The translations under genes and the position numbers were made by a program. From the NCBI RefSeq assembly GCF_001723605.1, contig NZ_CP017111.1, positions 558,001-622,000 on the forward strand: 64,000 nucleotides of DNA, in the 5' to 3' direction. Source of the DNA: Sulfurospirillum halorespirans DSM 13726. Its GTDB lineage: Bacteria > Campylobacterota > Campylobacteria > Campylobacterales > Sulfurospirillaceae. The notes beneath the pieces were generated by a model, which saw nothing but the letters and a program-made list of their open reading frames with translations, was not told where the DNA came from and searched no databases. Of this stretch, positions 26,523-35,813 are shown one piece after another (the stretch's first letter is position 1; every line of letters begins with the position of its first letter).

Positions 26523-27488
26523 ATGAAATTAGTGCTGCAAAAACTAGGATATGTAGTACTGATGCTCTGCATTATTTCTCTGATCTCTTTTGGAGCCATT
26601 CATTTGGCTCCCAACTCTTTCTTCGCCAGTGGCGAGCTCAATCCCAACATTACCCCCGAATCACTCGAACAACTCAAACGTGTCTACGGGCTCGATCAAT
26701 CCCTCCCAGCACAATTTTTCGCATGGTTTAAAGCGATGCTCCAGCTTGATTTTGGCATCTCGTTTGCCAGTGGAAAAGCCGTACGTGATGAGATATTAGA
26801 ACGTCTTCCGATCACCCTTTTGATGAATGTGATTAGTATGATTTTGGTCTTTATTTTAGCGCTGTATTGGGGTATCAAATCAGCCATGAAGCATTCAAAG
26901 CTTTACGATAAAAGCATCAAACAAGTGGCGCTCATTAGCTATGCGATGCCTTCGTTTTACCTTGCCCTTTTGCTGGTCATTCTTTTGGCGGTGCAGTGGA
27001 AACTGTTCCCTATCTCTGGGCTCCACTCACAAGGTGTGAGCAGCGATACTTTCGCGTATATGACAGATATGGCGTGGCATTTAGTTTTACCCATTTTCGT
27101 CATGGTGTTTGGAGGTTTGGGAAGTTTGATTTTGTATGTGCGAAGTTTGACACTCAATATTTTAAAAAGTGACTACATCTTCTTTGCCAAAAGCAGAGGC
27201 ATTGAAGGGAAAGCGCTTTTGATGCGTTTTATTTTACCCAATCTCTCCCCTCCGATTGTGACAATTTTAGGGCTTTCCCTACCTGGACTTATTGGAGGCA
27301 GTGTCATCTTAGAGTCGATTTTTGCGATCAATGGTATGGGATTGCTCTTTTACCAAAGTGCTTTAAGCAGGGATTACCCTGTGATTATGGGGATACTGAT
27401 TATCTCCTCTTTTTTGACGTTACTGGGCAATATGATTGCCGATTTGATTTTAACAAAACTCAATCCTCATTTTAAACGTAGAGGATAA
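26523..27488 (+). CDS. Orphan DppB/OppB-type ABC permease
   Basis: 321 residues with six membrane helices and the binding-protein-dependent permease motif: SRGIEGKALLMRFILPN (EAA-like loop) near residue 235, and LIGGSVILESIFAINGMG near residue 262. It matches the first permease of peptide/nickel importers. No second permease, ATPase or substrate-binding gene is adjacent, which is unusual because this family works as a heterodimer. Either the partners are elsewhere or the gene is a remnant kept by its operon; the frame is intact and full length. Confidence 0.85.
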   Translation: MKLVLQKLGYVVLMLCIISLISFGAIHLAPNSFFASGELNPNITPESLEQLKRVYGLDQSLPAQFFAWFKAMLQLDFGISFASGKAVRDEILERLPITLLMNVISMILVFILALYWGIKSAMKHSKLYDKSIKQVALISYAMPSFYLALLLVILLAVQWKLFPISGLHSQGVSSDTFAYMTDMAWHLVLPIFVMVFGGLGSLILYVRSLTLNILKSDYIFFAKSRGIEGKALLMRFILPNLSPPIVTILGLSLPGLIGGSVILESIFAINGMGLLFYQSALSRDYPVIMGILIISSFLTLLGNMIADLILTKLNPHFKRRG

Positions 27489-27509
27489 AACACTTTAAAG
27501 GAAAAAACA

Positions 27510-27662
27510 ATGAAAACTACTTTTTTTACGCTCATCATCGTTGGACTGATGAGTGGGTGTGCGACGTGGGGAGGCATTAAAAAAGATGCCAAAGATGGTG
27601 CTGAATGGACGAAAGAGAAGGTCAATAAAGGGGCTGAATACGTGAAAGAGAAGACGGAATAA
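27510..27662 (+). CDS. Small entericidin-like lipoprotein
   Basis: A 50-residue protein: MKTTFFTLIIVGLMSGC is a lipoprotein signal with lipobox LMSGC, so cleavage would leave a lipidated Cys at position 17. The mature 34 residues (ATWGGIKKDAKDGAEWTKEK onward) form one charged amphipathic helix. Size, lipobox and helix resemble entericidins, small lipoproteins linked to envelope stress. A good AAAGGA precedes the ATG, 22 bases after the permease stop, so it probably ends the gap-to-permease transcript. Name by resemblance only. Confidence 0.75.
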   Translation: MKTTFFTLIIVGLMSGCATWGGIKKDAKDGAEWTKEKVNKGAEYVKEKTE

Positions 27663-27676
27663 AGAGGAAAAAGAGG

Positions 27677-27710
27677 TTTACATGTAAAGCGTTTTCGCTT
27701 TACATGTAAA
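27677..27710. terminator. Hairpin made of two facing TTTACATGTAAA palindromes
   Basis: TTTACATGTAAAGCG (27677-27691) and CGCTTTACATGTAAA (27696-27710) form a perfect 15-base stem with a TTTT loop. It lies between the convergent lipoprotein gene and nusA, and can serve as a bidirectional terminator. Each arm is itself a self-complementary palindrome. Confidence 0.7.
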
Positions 27711-27715
27711 GTAGA

Positions 27716-28840
27716 TTAAAGTCCGCCAAAAAGGTTTTTAAGGGCGTTTGGATCGCGCTGTTCGGCTGTCTCATCGCTGTTTGGATTCGCATTTGCGCTT
27801 GCACCACCTGATTCGACCAGTTCGATTTCAAACCCTGTCAGCATGGATGTAAGGCGAATGTTGATGCCGTTTTTGCCAATCGCTTTTGATTTTTGATCAC
27901 TTGGAAGCGTGACGATGGCTTTGCCATTTTGGATTTTGACATTGGAGATAATGGCAGGACTAAGAGCGCGCGCGATGAAAATTTCAGGAACGTTTGAGAA
28001 CTCAATACAGTCGATATTTTCATTGTGAAGCTCTCTACTGACCGCATTAATTCTCACACCTTTGGTTCCAACGGTTGCACCCACGGCGTCAATATTGGGG
28101 TGAAGTGAGGTTAATGCAACCTTCGCTCGCTCCCCTGGGATTCTGGCACTGCCGATGATTTTAATAAACTCATCTTTGATTTCAGGCACTTCAAGTTCTA
28201 AAAGTGACTCTAAAAATTTCGGGCTGGTACGTGAAAGTTCAACATACATGCCTTGTGATTTATCGATTAACACTTTACGGATCACGCTCTTAACGACGTT
28301 TCCGACTTTAAATTTTTCACCTTTAATACGGTTTTTACGCGGCAGCACCGCTCTAATTTCTTCAATTTCAATGTAGGTATTTTCATCATTATCCACGCGT
28401 ACCACGGTTCCAAAAACGGTTTTGCCCACAAGTTTTTGGTATTTTTCAAAAATATTATTTTCTAAAAGGCGTTGAATGTGATACTCTAGCTCTTTTTGAA
28501 GGGTTGCCGCAGCCGTTCTTCCTAGGTTATCGAGTGGCAATTCATAGGTCAGTTCATCGCCAATTTCAATATCAGGATCAACCTCTTTCGCCTCTTTAAT
28601 GGCGATAAAATTTTCATTTCCTTCTAAAAGTCTTGCATCATCAGGTTCGACTACGATGACTTTTTGATACAGTTTAAGTGTTTTTGTCGCAGGGTCAATC
28701 TCTGCGCCGTATTCGTATTCTGCGCCGTAAATACGTTTTGCAGTCTTGATGAGTGCCAAGGTTACGGTGTTCTTAACTTCTTTAATGTCGAGCCCTTTTT
28801 CATGGGCAATAGATTCTATAATGTCTACAATTTTTTCCAT
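27716..28840 (-). CDS. nusA: Transcription termination/antitermination factor NusA
   Basis: 374 residues: N-terminal RNA-polymerase-binding domain (residues 1-125), S1 domain (about 130-200, GTVVRVDNDENTYIEI), then two KH domains (PGERAKVALTSLHPNIDAVGATVG and SDQKSKAIGKNGINIRL). It lacks the C-terminal acidic repeats of enteric NusA, as usual outside gammaproteobacteria. NusA modulates pausing and Rho or intrinsic termination; rho is also in this window. The gene stands alone, without rimP or infB beside it. Confidence 0.96.
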   Translation of the reverse strand: MEKIVDIIESIAHEKGLDIKEVKNTVTLALIKTAKRIYGAEYEYGAEIDPATKTLKLYQKVIVVEPDDARLLEGNENFIAIKEAKEVDPDIEIGDELTYELPLDNLGRTAAATLQKELEYHIQRLLENNIFEKYQKLVGKTVFGTVVRVDNDENTYIEIEEIRAVLPRKNRIKGEKFKVGNVVKSVIRKVLIDKSQGMYVELSRTSPKFLESLLELEVPEIKDEFIKIIGSARIPGERAKVALTSLHPNIDAVGATVGTKGVRINAVSRELHNENIDCIEFSNVPEIFIARALSPAIISNVKIQNGKAIVTLPSDQKSKAIGKNGINIRLTSMLTGFEIELVESGGASANANPNSDETAEQRDPNALKNLFGGL

Positions 28841-29093
28841 AAGTTTCCTTAAAAAGATGCATATTTTTTATGTCATGTGTGATATTCGCAATGATGAAAA
28901 ATCAAAAATGGAAATTTAAACGATTGCGGTGAAGAGTAAGGATTATAACTAAAATCTTCTTTTATTTTTCTTTATGAGAAAGCAGTTGTTTGCTTTTAAT
29001 GAGGAATTTATCGAAAACAAAGTATACTTCGCGATATATCTTTGTGCATGTTGTACACATACGATAATTTTTGCGATAGAAAAGAGGTTTACA

Positions 29094-29336
29094 ATGGAAA
29101 TCAAATTAGCACGAAATGAAATTAATGGAAAACCAAAGACAATTACATTGGACAAAGTGACGGAGATTATTGAGAAAGAGGGACAAAAGATTTTTTATTT
29201 TGACAAAGAAAATTCTCATAAAGACCTCGTAGCTCTGGTTGAGCACTTTGAAGCACAAGGCTTTAGTGTCTATTTAAGAGACATTCGTTATGGCTTGGGC
29301 GAGAGCGATTACATGTACGAAGTACATATTCTCTAA
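29094..29336 (+). CDS. HP0268-like 80-residue conserved protein
   Basis: An 80-residue protein beginning MEIKLARNEING, with IFYFDKENSHKDLVALV, YLRDIRYG and a YMYEVHIL end. Length, layout and position directly before miaB match H. pylori HP0268, a small alpha/beta protein for which nicking nuclease and RNase activities have been reported. The ATG at 29094 is chosen because it follows AAGAGG and gives the family length; 40 extra upstream codons in frame look non-coding. A 252-base gap to nusA upstream carries the divergent promoters and nothing else I can identify. Confidence 0.72.
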   Translation: MEIKLARNEINGKPKTITLDKVTEIIEKEGQKIFYFDKENSHKDLVALVEHFEAQGFSVYLRDIRYGLGESDYMYEVHIL

Positions 29337-29345
29337 GGCTGGATT

Positions 29346-30662
29346 TTGGGTATAGCAGAAGCGAAAAAGCTTTATATCGAGACCCTAGGTTGTGCGATGA
29401 ATGTGCGGGACTCTGAGCACATTATCGCCGAGCTTGGGGATAAAGAAAATTATGTTTTAACGAACAATCTACAAGAAGCAGACCTGATCTTGGTCAACAC
29501 CTGTAGTGTACGTGAAAAACCGGTCAGTAAACTTTTTTCAGAGATCGGTAAATACAACCTTCAAAAAAAAGAGGGCGCGAAGATCGGCGTGTGCGGATGT
29601 ACGGCAAGTCATTTGGGTAAAGAGATCTTTAGACGTGCTCCTTACGTGAGTTTTGTCATTGGCGCACGCAATGTCTCCAAAATCTCCACAGCGGTTAATA
29701 CCGAAAAATTCTTAAGTGTTGACACCGACTACGATGAGAGTACCTACGCCTTTGGTGAATACCGCAACAGTCTGTATAAAGCCTACGTCAACATCTCCAT
29801 CGGGTGCGATAAAAAATGTACCTACTGCATCGTGCCCCAAACCAGAGGCGATGAGATTTCTATTCCTGCGGATTTGATTGTCAATGAAGCACGAAAAGCA
29901 GCCCAAAATGGGGCTAAAGAGATCTTTTTACTCGGGCAAAATGTTAACAATTATGGCAGACGTTTTAGTGGTAATGTCGAGCGCTCTATGGATTTTTCAG
30001 ACCTGCTTAACCTTATCAGTGAAATCCCCGAAGTCGAGCGCATTCGTTTTACCTCTCCTCATCCCCTTCACATGGACGATAAATTTTTAGAAACCTTTGC
30101 TAACAATCCAAAAGTCTGCAAATCAATGCACATGCCATTGCAAAGCGGTTCAACGCATATTTTAGAACAGATGAAGCGCGGCTACAGCAAAGAGTGGTTT
30201 TTAAATCGCGCGTTAAAGCTTCGCGAGATGATCCCCGATGTTTCGATCAGCACTGACATTATCGTCGCTTTCCCAGGCGAGAGTGAAGCTGATTTTGACG
30301 ATACACTTGATGTCATAAGACAGGTCAAATTTGAGCAGATTTTTGCGTTTAAATACTCTCCACGACCTCTTACCAAAGCGGCTGAGTTTACGAACCAAAT
30401 TGATGCTGAAATAGGCTCAGCTAGATTGGAGCGCTTGCAGCTTTTACAAGATGAAATTTTAGATGAGATTGCTGCAAAACACCTGAATAAAACCTACCCA
30501 GTTTATATTGACGAACTTCGTAACAGTGGCTTTTTAGCCGGTCGAAGTGATAACAATGCCCTTGTGCAAATTAAAGGTGATGAGAGCTTGCTCGGGCAAA
30601 CGGTCAACATCAAAGTCACCAATCCAAAACGTCTTTCATTGTATGGCGAAATTGTTCTCTAA
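29346..30662 (+). CDS. miaB: tRNA-2-methylthio-N6-dimethylallyladenosine synthase MiaB
   Basis: 438 residues: UPF0004 domain with Cys ligands ([23 protein letters not shown]), radical-SAM site [11 protein letters not shown] near residue 157, and a C-terminal TRAM domain. It adds the methylthio group to i6A37 of tRNAs. TTG start nine bases after the HP0268-like stop. The window also encodes the related RimO (34.5 kb). Confidence 0.97.
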   Translation: MGIAEAKKLYIETLGCAMNVRDSEHIIAELGDKENYVLTNNLQEADLILVNTCSVREKPVSKLFSEIGKYNLQKKEGAKIGVCGCTASHLGKEIFRRAPYVSFVIGARNVSKISTAVNTEKFLSVDTDYDESTYAFGEYRNSLYKAYVNISIGCDKKCTYCIVPQTRGDEISIPADLIVNEARKAAQNGAKEIFLLGQNVNNYGRRFSGNVERSMDFSDLLNLISEIPEVERIRFTSPHPLHMDDKFLETFANNPKVCKSMHMPLQSGSTHILEQMKRGYSKEWFLNRALKLREMIPDVSISTDIIVAFPGESEADFDDTLDVIRQVKFEQIFAFKYSPRPLTKAAEFTNQIDAEIGSARLERLQLLQDEILDEIAAKHLNKTYPVYIDELRNSGFLAGRSDNNALVQIKGDESLLGQTVNIKVTNPKRLSLYGEIVL

Positions 30663-31287
30663 AGAGACCAAACGCAAACTCTTGGTGTGGATTCTTCCAC
30701 GCCTTGCTTACGCGCTCATGAACCTTCTTTTCTTTACATGTAAAAAGAAATTCCACCATCAGCAACATCTTTTTGGCACCCCCACGCTGTATGCTATGTG
30801 GCATGGTGAGTTACTGATGGCAGCGTTAGCCTACCAACATTATTCGCAACGCATCCACATTAATACCGTTGATACGATCATCAGCAACCATTTTGATGGG
30901 GAGATGATCGCAAAATTGATGGATTTGCATGGCGCAAAAACGATTCGTGGAAGTTCTTCAAAAGGAGGTGTGTCTGTTTTGAGACATGCGTTAAAATCGC
31001 TTCAAAATGGACGCGATATTGGCATCACCCCTGATGGACCCAGAGGGCCAAGGCACAGTGTCGCCGATGGCGTTGTAGCGCTTGCACGGATGAAAAAAGT
31101 GCCTATTATTGCTATGAATTGCAGACCAACGTCGTATTGGAAAATGAAAAGTTGGGATCAGTTTTGCATTCCAAAACCCTTTTGCACGTTAGAGTTCTAC
31201 TACAGTGATCCTTTCTATGTGCATGAGCTTTCACTCGAAGAGGCAAAGACGTTGATTCAAAAACGTCTTTTAGAACACGCTGTTTGA
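30643..31287 (+). CDS. Lysophospholipid acyltransferase family protein (DUF374)
   Basis: 214 residues, starting inside the last codons of miaB. One hydrophobic helix lies at about residues 12-30. Acyltransferase-type features follow: [11 protein letters not shown] (the HxxxE-like site), [16 protein letters not shown] and [12 protein letters not shown], the DUF374 signature. It probably acylates a lipid or lipid A precursor at the inner membrane. In H. pylori a similar gene follows miaB. Contains TTTACATGTAAA read as Thr-Cys-Lys. Confidence 0.85.
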   Translation: MAKLFSKETKRKLLVWILPRLAYALMNLLFFTCKKKFHHQQHLFGTPTLYAMWHGELLMAALAYQHYSQRIHINTVDTIISNHFDGEMIAKLMDLHGAKTIRGSSSKGGVSVLRHALKSLQNGRDIGITPDGPRGPRHSVADGVVALARMKKVPIIAMNCRPTSYWKMKSWDQFCIPKPFCTLEFYYSDPFYVHELSLEEAKTLIQKRLLEHAV

Positions 31288-31411
31288 TGCACTTCACCCA
31301 AATGGTACCGCTTTTGCTTGATATTTTACAAAACTTAAGCAAGATTAGTCTAATATATAGTACAAATACAAATTAACACAAGAGTAGTGATGTGAACAAA
31401 GAGTCAGTAAC

Positions 31412-32497
31412 ATGGGCATAAGAACTGTTCTTCAGAAAAAATTTCAGAACCTTTTTGTGGCTGTTGTGTTAAGTGAGACTGAATGTACACTGCGTTGCAA
31501 GGTGCTCAAAGAGGGCGCCATTACCAGAACGTTTACCAAAACCTTTACGTTGTCTCCTCCACTGGATGCGCTTGATAAAAACCTTGAAAATTATTTGATG
31601 AATTTGCAAGATGAGTATCAGTTTGTCTACATCGCTTTTTTACTGGGTTCTCTAGGGCAAGGTGCCATTTCAGGTACTGGGAACAGTGCTTTTAGCAAGC
31701 ACAGCGTTGATATGCAAAATGTTTACAACGTCGCTTTATTCAACCAATGGTCCGCGTATGCTTCGTTTATCGAGATCAAATGGGCTAAGAATCTTTTTTC
31801 TGAAGTAGGACTGGATTTTATCTACTCACCGTTTATTCTTTTAAGTGATTTTGTGGTTTCACAAAAACTCAAAAATAAGCCTACGTGCTATATTCTCAAC
31901 TGCCAAGATTTCTTTATTTTAGCGATTTTTGAAGAGCGACAATTACACTTTGGTGCTTTTTTCAAAACGCAAACGGACACGGCATTTACCCACAGCAATG
32001 ATATGAATGATTGGGAAAATGAACAAGAAGAAGAGGGTGTGATTGATTCGCCTGAAGAGATGTCTGAAATGGCAACAGCCAATGATGATGAAGAGGCACA
32101 AGAAGAAGGCATTGAAGAACTCAGCGAACTTGGCGAACTCAGTGAGCTTGAAGATATTGATGATTTGCGTTCCACCGACTCTTTTTCAGATGTGAATGAT
32201 CGCTCCTTGAGTCAATTAAGAGGCATGGATGTTCTTAAAGATGAAGACATCAGCCTAGAGCTTTATGGGCGCGATCTTTTAGTCTATAAATACCTTAAAA
32301 CAGCACTCGAAGAGTATTATCACAACCCTTTGTATGTCAGCGAATTTATCGATGAGATTATCATTTTTGATGGCTATGAGATCAGTTCCGATTTGATTCA
32401 TCAACTCGAAGATGAGCTGATGATGGACGTGGAAATTCACAAAGTCGATGTGAGTGATCGTATGTGTGACATCGCGATTAAAGAGGTTTTTAAATGA
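31412..32497 (+). CDS. PilM-like cytoplasmic protein with an acidic insertion
   Basis: A 361-residue soluble protein, first of three overlapping genes. Residues about 1-195 and 280-361 could form an actin-like fold as in PilM/GspL cytoplasmic domains. Between them is a strongly acidic segment (residues 205-265, many Glu and Asp, with ELSELGELSELED). The link to PilM rests mainly on context: the next two proteins have the size and topology of PilN and PilO. No other pilus gene is near, and no clear Shine-Dalgarno precedes the ATG. Confidence 0.55.
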   Translation: MGIRTVLQKKFQNLFVAVVLSETECTLRCKVLKEGAITRTFTKTFTLSPPLDALDKNLENYLMNLQDEYQFVYIAFLLGSLGQGAISGTGNSAFSKHSVDMQNVYNVALFNQWSAYASFIEIKWAKNLFSEVGLDFIYSPFILLSDFVVSQKLKNKPTCYILNCQDFFILAIFEERQLHFGAFFKTQTDTAFTHSNDMNDWENEQEEEGVIDSPEEMSEMATANDDEEAQEEGIEELSELGELSELEDIDDLRSTDSFSDVNDRSLSQLRGMDVLKDEDISLELYGRDLLVYKYLKTALEEYYHNPLYVSEFIDEIIIFDGYEISSDLIHQLEDELMMDVEIHKVDVSDRMCDIAIKEVFK

Positions 32498-33015
32498 GAC
32501 TAAGTTTCATCGCACCTCGTCCAAAGCCCTTTTTATCGCTCTTTAGTAAAATGTGGGTGATTTTTATTGCTCTGATGTCTCTGTTTATGATTATTTTCAA
32601 TTTTTACATCGTGATTGAGATGAGCTCCTTTAAAAGTGGCGTGGTTGATCTGACCAAAGAGCGTGAAATGCTTGAACTCAAGATCGATGAAGACGATGCA
32701 ACCATTGGCTTGATTTTGCGCCAAAAAGCGCTCTCCGAAGAGATCTTTTCAAACAATACCCTTTTAAAAGAGAGTATGAAAAATCTGTTTGATTTAGTGC
32801 CGGATCAGATTACGCTCAAAAAAGTGCAAATGGAGCGCAACTCGCTTATTTTATACGGCATCTCCCCAACGCAAGATACCTTTAATTTCTTGTTAGCCGC
32901 ACCGCTCAAATCAATTTTTCATACCAGTAACACCAACTTTTACCTGACAAAAGAGGGATGGTATAACTTTGTGAGCATTAACAAAATTATTGGCGAGGAT
33001 GGCTTACGTGAATAG
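32494..33015 (+). CDS. PilN-like inner-membrane protein
   Basis: 173 residues: a basic cytoplasmic start, one transmembrane helix (residues 20-43, WVIFIALMSLFMIIFNFYIV), a coiled coil at about 50-95, then a small alpha/beta domain with LFDLVPDQITLKKV and SLILYGISPT, the pattern seen in PilN/GspL periplasmic domains. It overlaps the PilM-like gene by four bases and the PilO-like gene by eight. Confidence 0.65.
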   Translation: MRLSFIAPRPKPFLSLFSKMWVIFIALMSLFMIIFNFYIVIEMSSFKSGVVDLTKEREMLELKIDEDDATIGLILRQKALSEEIFSNNTLLKESMKNLFDLVPDQITLKKVQMERNSLILYGISPTQDTFNFLLAAPLKSIFHTSNTNFYLTKEGWYNFVSINKIIGEDGLRE

Positions 33016-33547
33016 TTTTGACCGCAGTTTAGACAAAATCGACATGATGAAATTGCTCATTTTCTTAATGGTTTTTATCATTGTGACCTTTGCGTTTGTC
33101 TTTTTATTGATTATCCCCAATGTGAAAGATCACCGTATTTTACAAGCAGAATACAAACGCGTTTTGGTGCATAAAACCAGAGTTGAAAACCTCTTTTTTG
33201 AACGCGAAACGGAACTTTCTAAATTAAAAGCTGAAAATGTACATGTGATTTCTGCCTTCAAACATCCTTTTACGCAAGAGGAGTTTATGCGCTATGCAGG
33301 GAAATTTTTCACCCACGTTTCACTTACCGAAATCACCAAGTCGGAGTATAAAAAAGAGTTTGTTGAGTATGAACTCAATGCCACGTCGACACTCAAAACA
33401 CCGACCAATTTTTATAGCTTTTTAGAAGGGCTAAATCGCTACACCAGCATCGTTCAAGCCGATTTTCCGATCTATCTGGAATCGAGCCAAGAGAGCATTA
33501 GCGCGACCTTTAAAATCAAGGTGTATGACTTTAACGCAACGCGTTAG
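33008..33547 (+). CDS. PilO-like inner-membrane protein
   Basis: 179 residues from a GTG at 33008, chosen because GAGGA lies eight bases upstream; an in-frame ATG at 32999 lacks one. It has a short cytoplasmic start, one transmembrane helix (LIFLMVFIIVTFAFVFLLII), a coiled coil, and a periplasmic alpha/beta domain (LKTPTNFYSFLEGLNRYTSIVQ) as in PilO/GspM. The trio resembles an alignment subcomplex. I recall, uncertainly, that PilMNO-like proteins have been reported in the Campylobacter flagellar motor. The 3' end overlaps tilS by 17 bases, convergently. Confidence 0.65.
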   Translation: MNSFDRSLDKIDMMKLLIFLMVFIIVTFAFVFLLIIPNVKDHRILQAEYKRVLVHKTRVENLFFERETELSKLKAENVHVISAFKHPFTQEEFMRYAGKFFTHVSLTEITKSEYKKEFVEYELNATSTLKTPTNFYSFLEGLNRYTSIVQADFPIYLESSQESISATFKIKVYDFNATR

Positions 33548-34502
33548 GATCAAGACCACGCGCGTGGAGGTAAGGGCGTATTTTTAGAGGAATGCGCGCT
33601 TTCCGACACGCCTCTTTAAACTTTTTCTCCATCGCATGCTTAAGATAAGGCGCTATAAAGATTCTCTCTTCTTCAAAACAAACGGCAATTTTCCCACCCA
33701 CAACACAGTTTTTGGTTTTTAAAATCTCATCCCTTTGCGCTTTGGTCAAAAGCGTTCCCAGTTGTTTGATGATTTTATCAATTTGACGAATGTTAATAAG
33801 ATCATCTGCATCTCGTAGCACTATAAAAAGATCCCCAATGCGTTTAGCCTGATGGGGCAAAAGTCGTTTGCGATCTTCGCTCAAATACGCAAAACTTTTA
33901 GCAATACCCTCTTCGTACGCATCAATCAGTGGGGTCGCGTAGTCGTGTCGAAATTGGTTGCGTAGGTGTTTGAGCGACGCATTGCTTTCATCGTTAAAGT
34001 AGGTAATTTTGTGTTCATGCAGATAATTTTGAAGCGTTTTTTTGCTTACATGTAAAAGCGGACGAACCAGCGTATACGCTTTTCGCATTTCCACCTCTTG
34101 CATACCTAACATCTCCACAAGCCCCGCTCCACGGCTGAGTTGCATTAAAAACCATTCGAGCTGGTCTCCTAAATGGTGCGCCATTAAAAGCGTATCGTAG
34201 CTGTGTTCGTGGAGGATTGTTTCAAAAAAGGCGTAGCGCTCTTCTCTGGCATGGTGCTCAAAATTGCTTTCTTCCAGTTTACATGTAAGGCTAAAAAGGT
34301 GTTTATGATGTGTTGTGGCAAGCGTTTTAGCATACGCCTCTTCGGCATCACTTTGCGCGCGTGTTTGGTAATTGACATGCGCTATATCAAAAGTAATGCC
34401 GTGTTCTAGCAGTAAAAAGAAGAGCGCGGTGGAGTCTCCACCGCCTGAAAATGCCACTAAATTTTTAGATGTTTTAAGAAGCTCAATCGTTGCGTTATGC
34501 AA
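33531..34502 (-). CDS. tilS: tRNA(Ile)-lysidine synthetase TilS
   Basis: 323 residues from a TTG at 34502 (a longer version would overlap rimO by 62 bases). The ATP-binding loop [13 protein letters not shown] is near the start, followed by the PP-loop ATPase motifs [21 protein letters not shown] and FNDESNAS. TilS converts cytidine 34 of tRNA-Ile2 to lysidine so that it reads AUA. The protein lacks the long C-terminal domains of enteric TilS, typical for the phylum. Two TTACATGTAA copies lie inside the gene. Confidence 0.93.
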   Translation of the reverse strand: MHNATIELLKTSKNLVAFSGGGDSTALFFLLLEHGITFDIAHVNYQTRAQSDAEEAYAKTLATTHHKHLFSLTCKLEESNFEHHAREERYAFFETILHEHSYDTLLMAHHLGDQLEWFLMQLSRGAGLVEMLGMQEVEMRKAYTLVRPLLHVSKKTLQNYLHEHKITYFNDESNASLKHLRNQFRHDYATPLIDAYEEGIAKSFAYLSEDRKRLLPHQAKRIGDLFIVLRDADDLINIRQIDKIIKQLGTLLTKAQRDEILKTKNCVVGGKIAVCFEEERIFIAPYLKHAMEKKFKEACRKARIPLKIRPYLHARGLDPNALR

Positions 34503-35805
34503 CAGTGGTAATGGTTGCAATGAGTTGATTCCCAGCACATTCGCTAATCGTCGCACGGTAGCACTTGCCTACTTCAATGTTTGCAACATCCGAGTCATTG
34601 ACCAAGACTTCCCCATCAATGCTCGGTGCCCATAGAAGTTCGCGTGCCCCCATAAAATACTCATGTTCGCTACTTTCACCTTCAACCAAAATAATGACCT
34701 CTTTGCCAATCTCGTTTTCAAAACTTTTTTTGGTTTTTGTTTGAACAATTTTATCGAGTTGTTTGATACGTTTATTGATCGTTTTGGTATCGATTTTTTC
34801 ATCCATCTCGTAAGCGCTGGTATCTTCTTCATCGGAATACGCAAAGATGTTGACACGGTCAAAATCAAACGCTTTGGCAAAGTCCAAAAGCTCTTTAAAT
34901 TCCGCGTCGCTTTCGCCGGGATGTCCGACAATAAAACTGGTGCGAATAAAGCTATTGGGAGCTTTTTTCATGAGCTCTAACTGTTCAATGATGCGCTCAC
35001 GTCCAGCGCCACGTTTCATGCGTTTGAGCATCGAATCGCTGATGTGTTGGATCGGCATATCAAAGTAGTTATGAAAGAGTGGTGAAGCGATAATGCGCTC
35101 AATCAGAGCGTTTGACGTCGTGGTTGGGTAAAGATACAAAATACGTGCACTTTTAACCCCTTCGATTTGCTCAACGGCGTCAATGAGCTTAATCAGCCCC
35201 TCTTTTTCGCCCACATCACGAAGAAACGAACTGCTATCTTGCGAGATGAAACTAAAGTCATAAAAACCTTTTGCAACAAGCGCTTTGACCTCTTTAATCA
35301 GTGATTCAAGGGTACGTGAATGCAGTTTGCCTTTAAAGCCAGGAATGGCGCAAAAGCTACAGGCTTGATTACAGCCTTCAGAGAGTTTGACATACGCATG
35401 TGCGTTAGAACCTGTGATAACGCGCTCTTCTTCGTTTAGGAGGTAGGTTGCTGGGCTAAAACGGTTTTGGCGAAGGGCAATGATCTCATCGATCTTGTCA
35501 TAATCACCCACGCCCGTAAAAAGATCGACCTCTTTAAGCTCTTTGGTCAGATCTTCTTTATATCGTTCGGTCAAACAGCCTGCCATCACGAGCACAGAGC
35601 CTTTTTTACGTGCTTCGTGGAGTGAAAAGATGGTGTTGAGACTCTCCTCTTTGGCAGGTCCGATGAAGCCACAGGTATTGACGATCAGCACGTCAGCCTG
35701 ACTGGGGTCATCGCACATCTCATAGGCTTGAAGTTTGCCTAACATCACTTCGCTATCGACGAGATTTTTATTGCATCCTAATGAAACAAGATGTAGTTTT
35801 TTCAA
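34495..35805 (-). CDS. rimO: Ribosomal protein S12 methylthiotransferase RimO
   Basis: 436 residues from a TTG at 35805, preferred to an ATG at 35823 because AAGGA lies a few bases before it and the first conserved residues are [13 protein letters not shown]. Cys ligands of the UPF0004 domain ([24 protein letters not shown]) and the radical-SAM motif [11 protein letters not shown] near residue 145 are present, with a C-terminal TRAM domain. It methylthiolates Asp88 of S12. The accessory factor YcaO is encoded at 61.6 kb. Overlaps tilS; starts just after panC. Confidence 0.96.
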   Translation of the reverse strand: MKKLHLVSLGCNKNLVDSEVMLGKLQAYEMCDDPSQADVLIVNTCGFIGPAKEESLNTIFSLHEARKKGSVLVMAGCLTERYKEDLTKELKEVDLFTGVGDYDKIDEIIALRQNRFSPATYLLNEEERVITGSNAHAYVKLSEGCNQACSFCAIPGFKGKLHSRTLESLIKEVKALVAKGFYDFSFISQDSSSFLRDVGEKEGLIKLIDAVEQIEGVKSARILYLYPTTTSNALIERIIASPLFHNYFDMPIQHISDSMLKRMKRGAGRERIIEQLELMKKAPNSFIRTSFIVGHPGESDAEFKELLDFAKAFDFDRVNIFAYSDEEDTSAYEMDEKIDTKTINKRIKQLDKIVQTKTKKSFENEIGKEVIILVEGESSEHEYFMGARELLWAPSIDGEVLVNDSDVANIEVGKCYRATISECAGNQLIATITTVA

Positions 35806-35813
35806 TGTATTCC

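Noticed and set aside
28861-28935. 20-codon ORF in the nusA-HP0268-like gap
   Set aside because: No ribosome-binding site, no recognisable sequence and it overlaps the divergent promoter region.
28974-29093. N-terminal extension of the HP0268-like gene
   Set aside because: Cys-rich translation without family similarity; AAGAGG precedes the later ATG.
29310-29321. Further palindrome copy at the end of the HP0268-like gene
   Set aside because: It reads TTACATGTAC, one mismatch.
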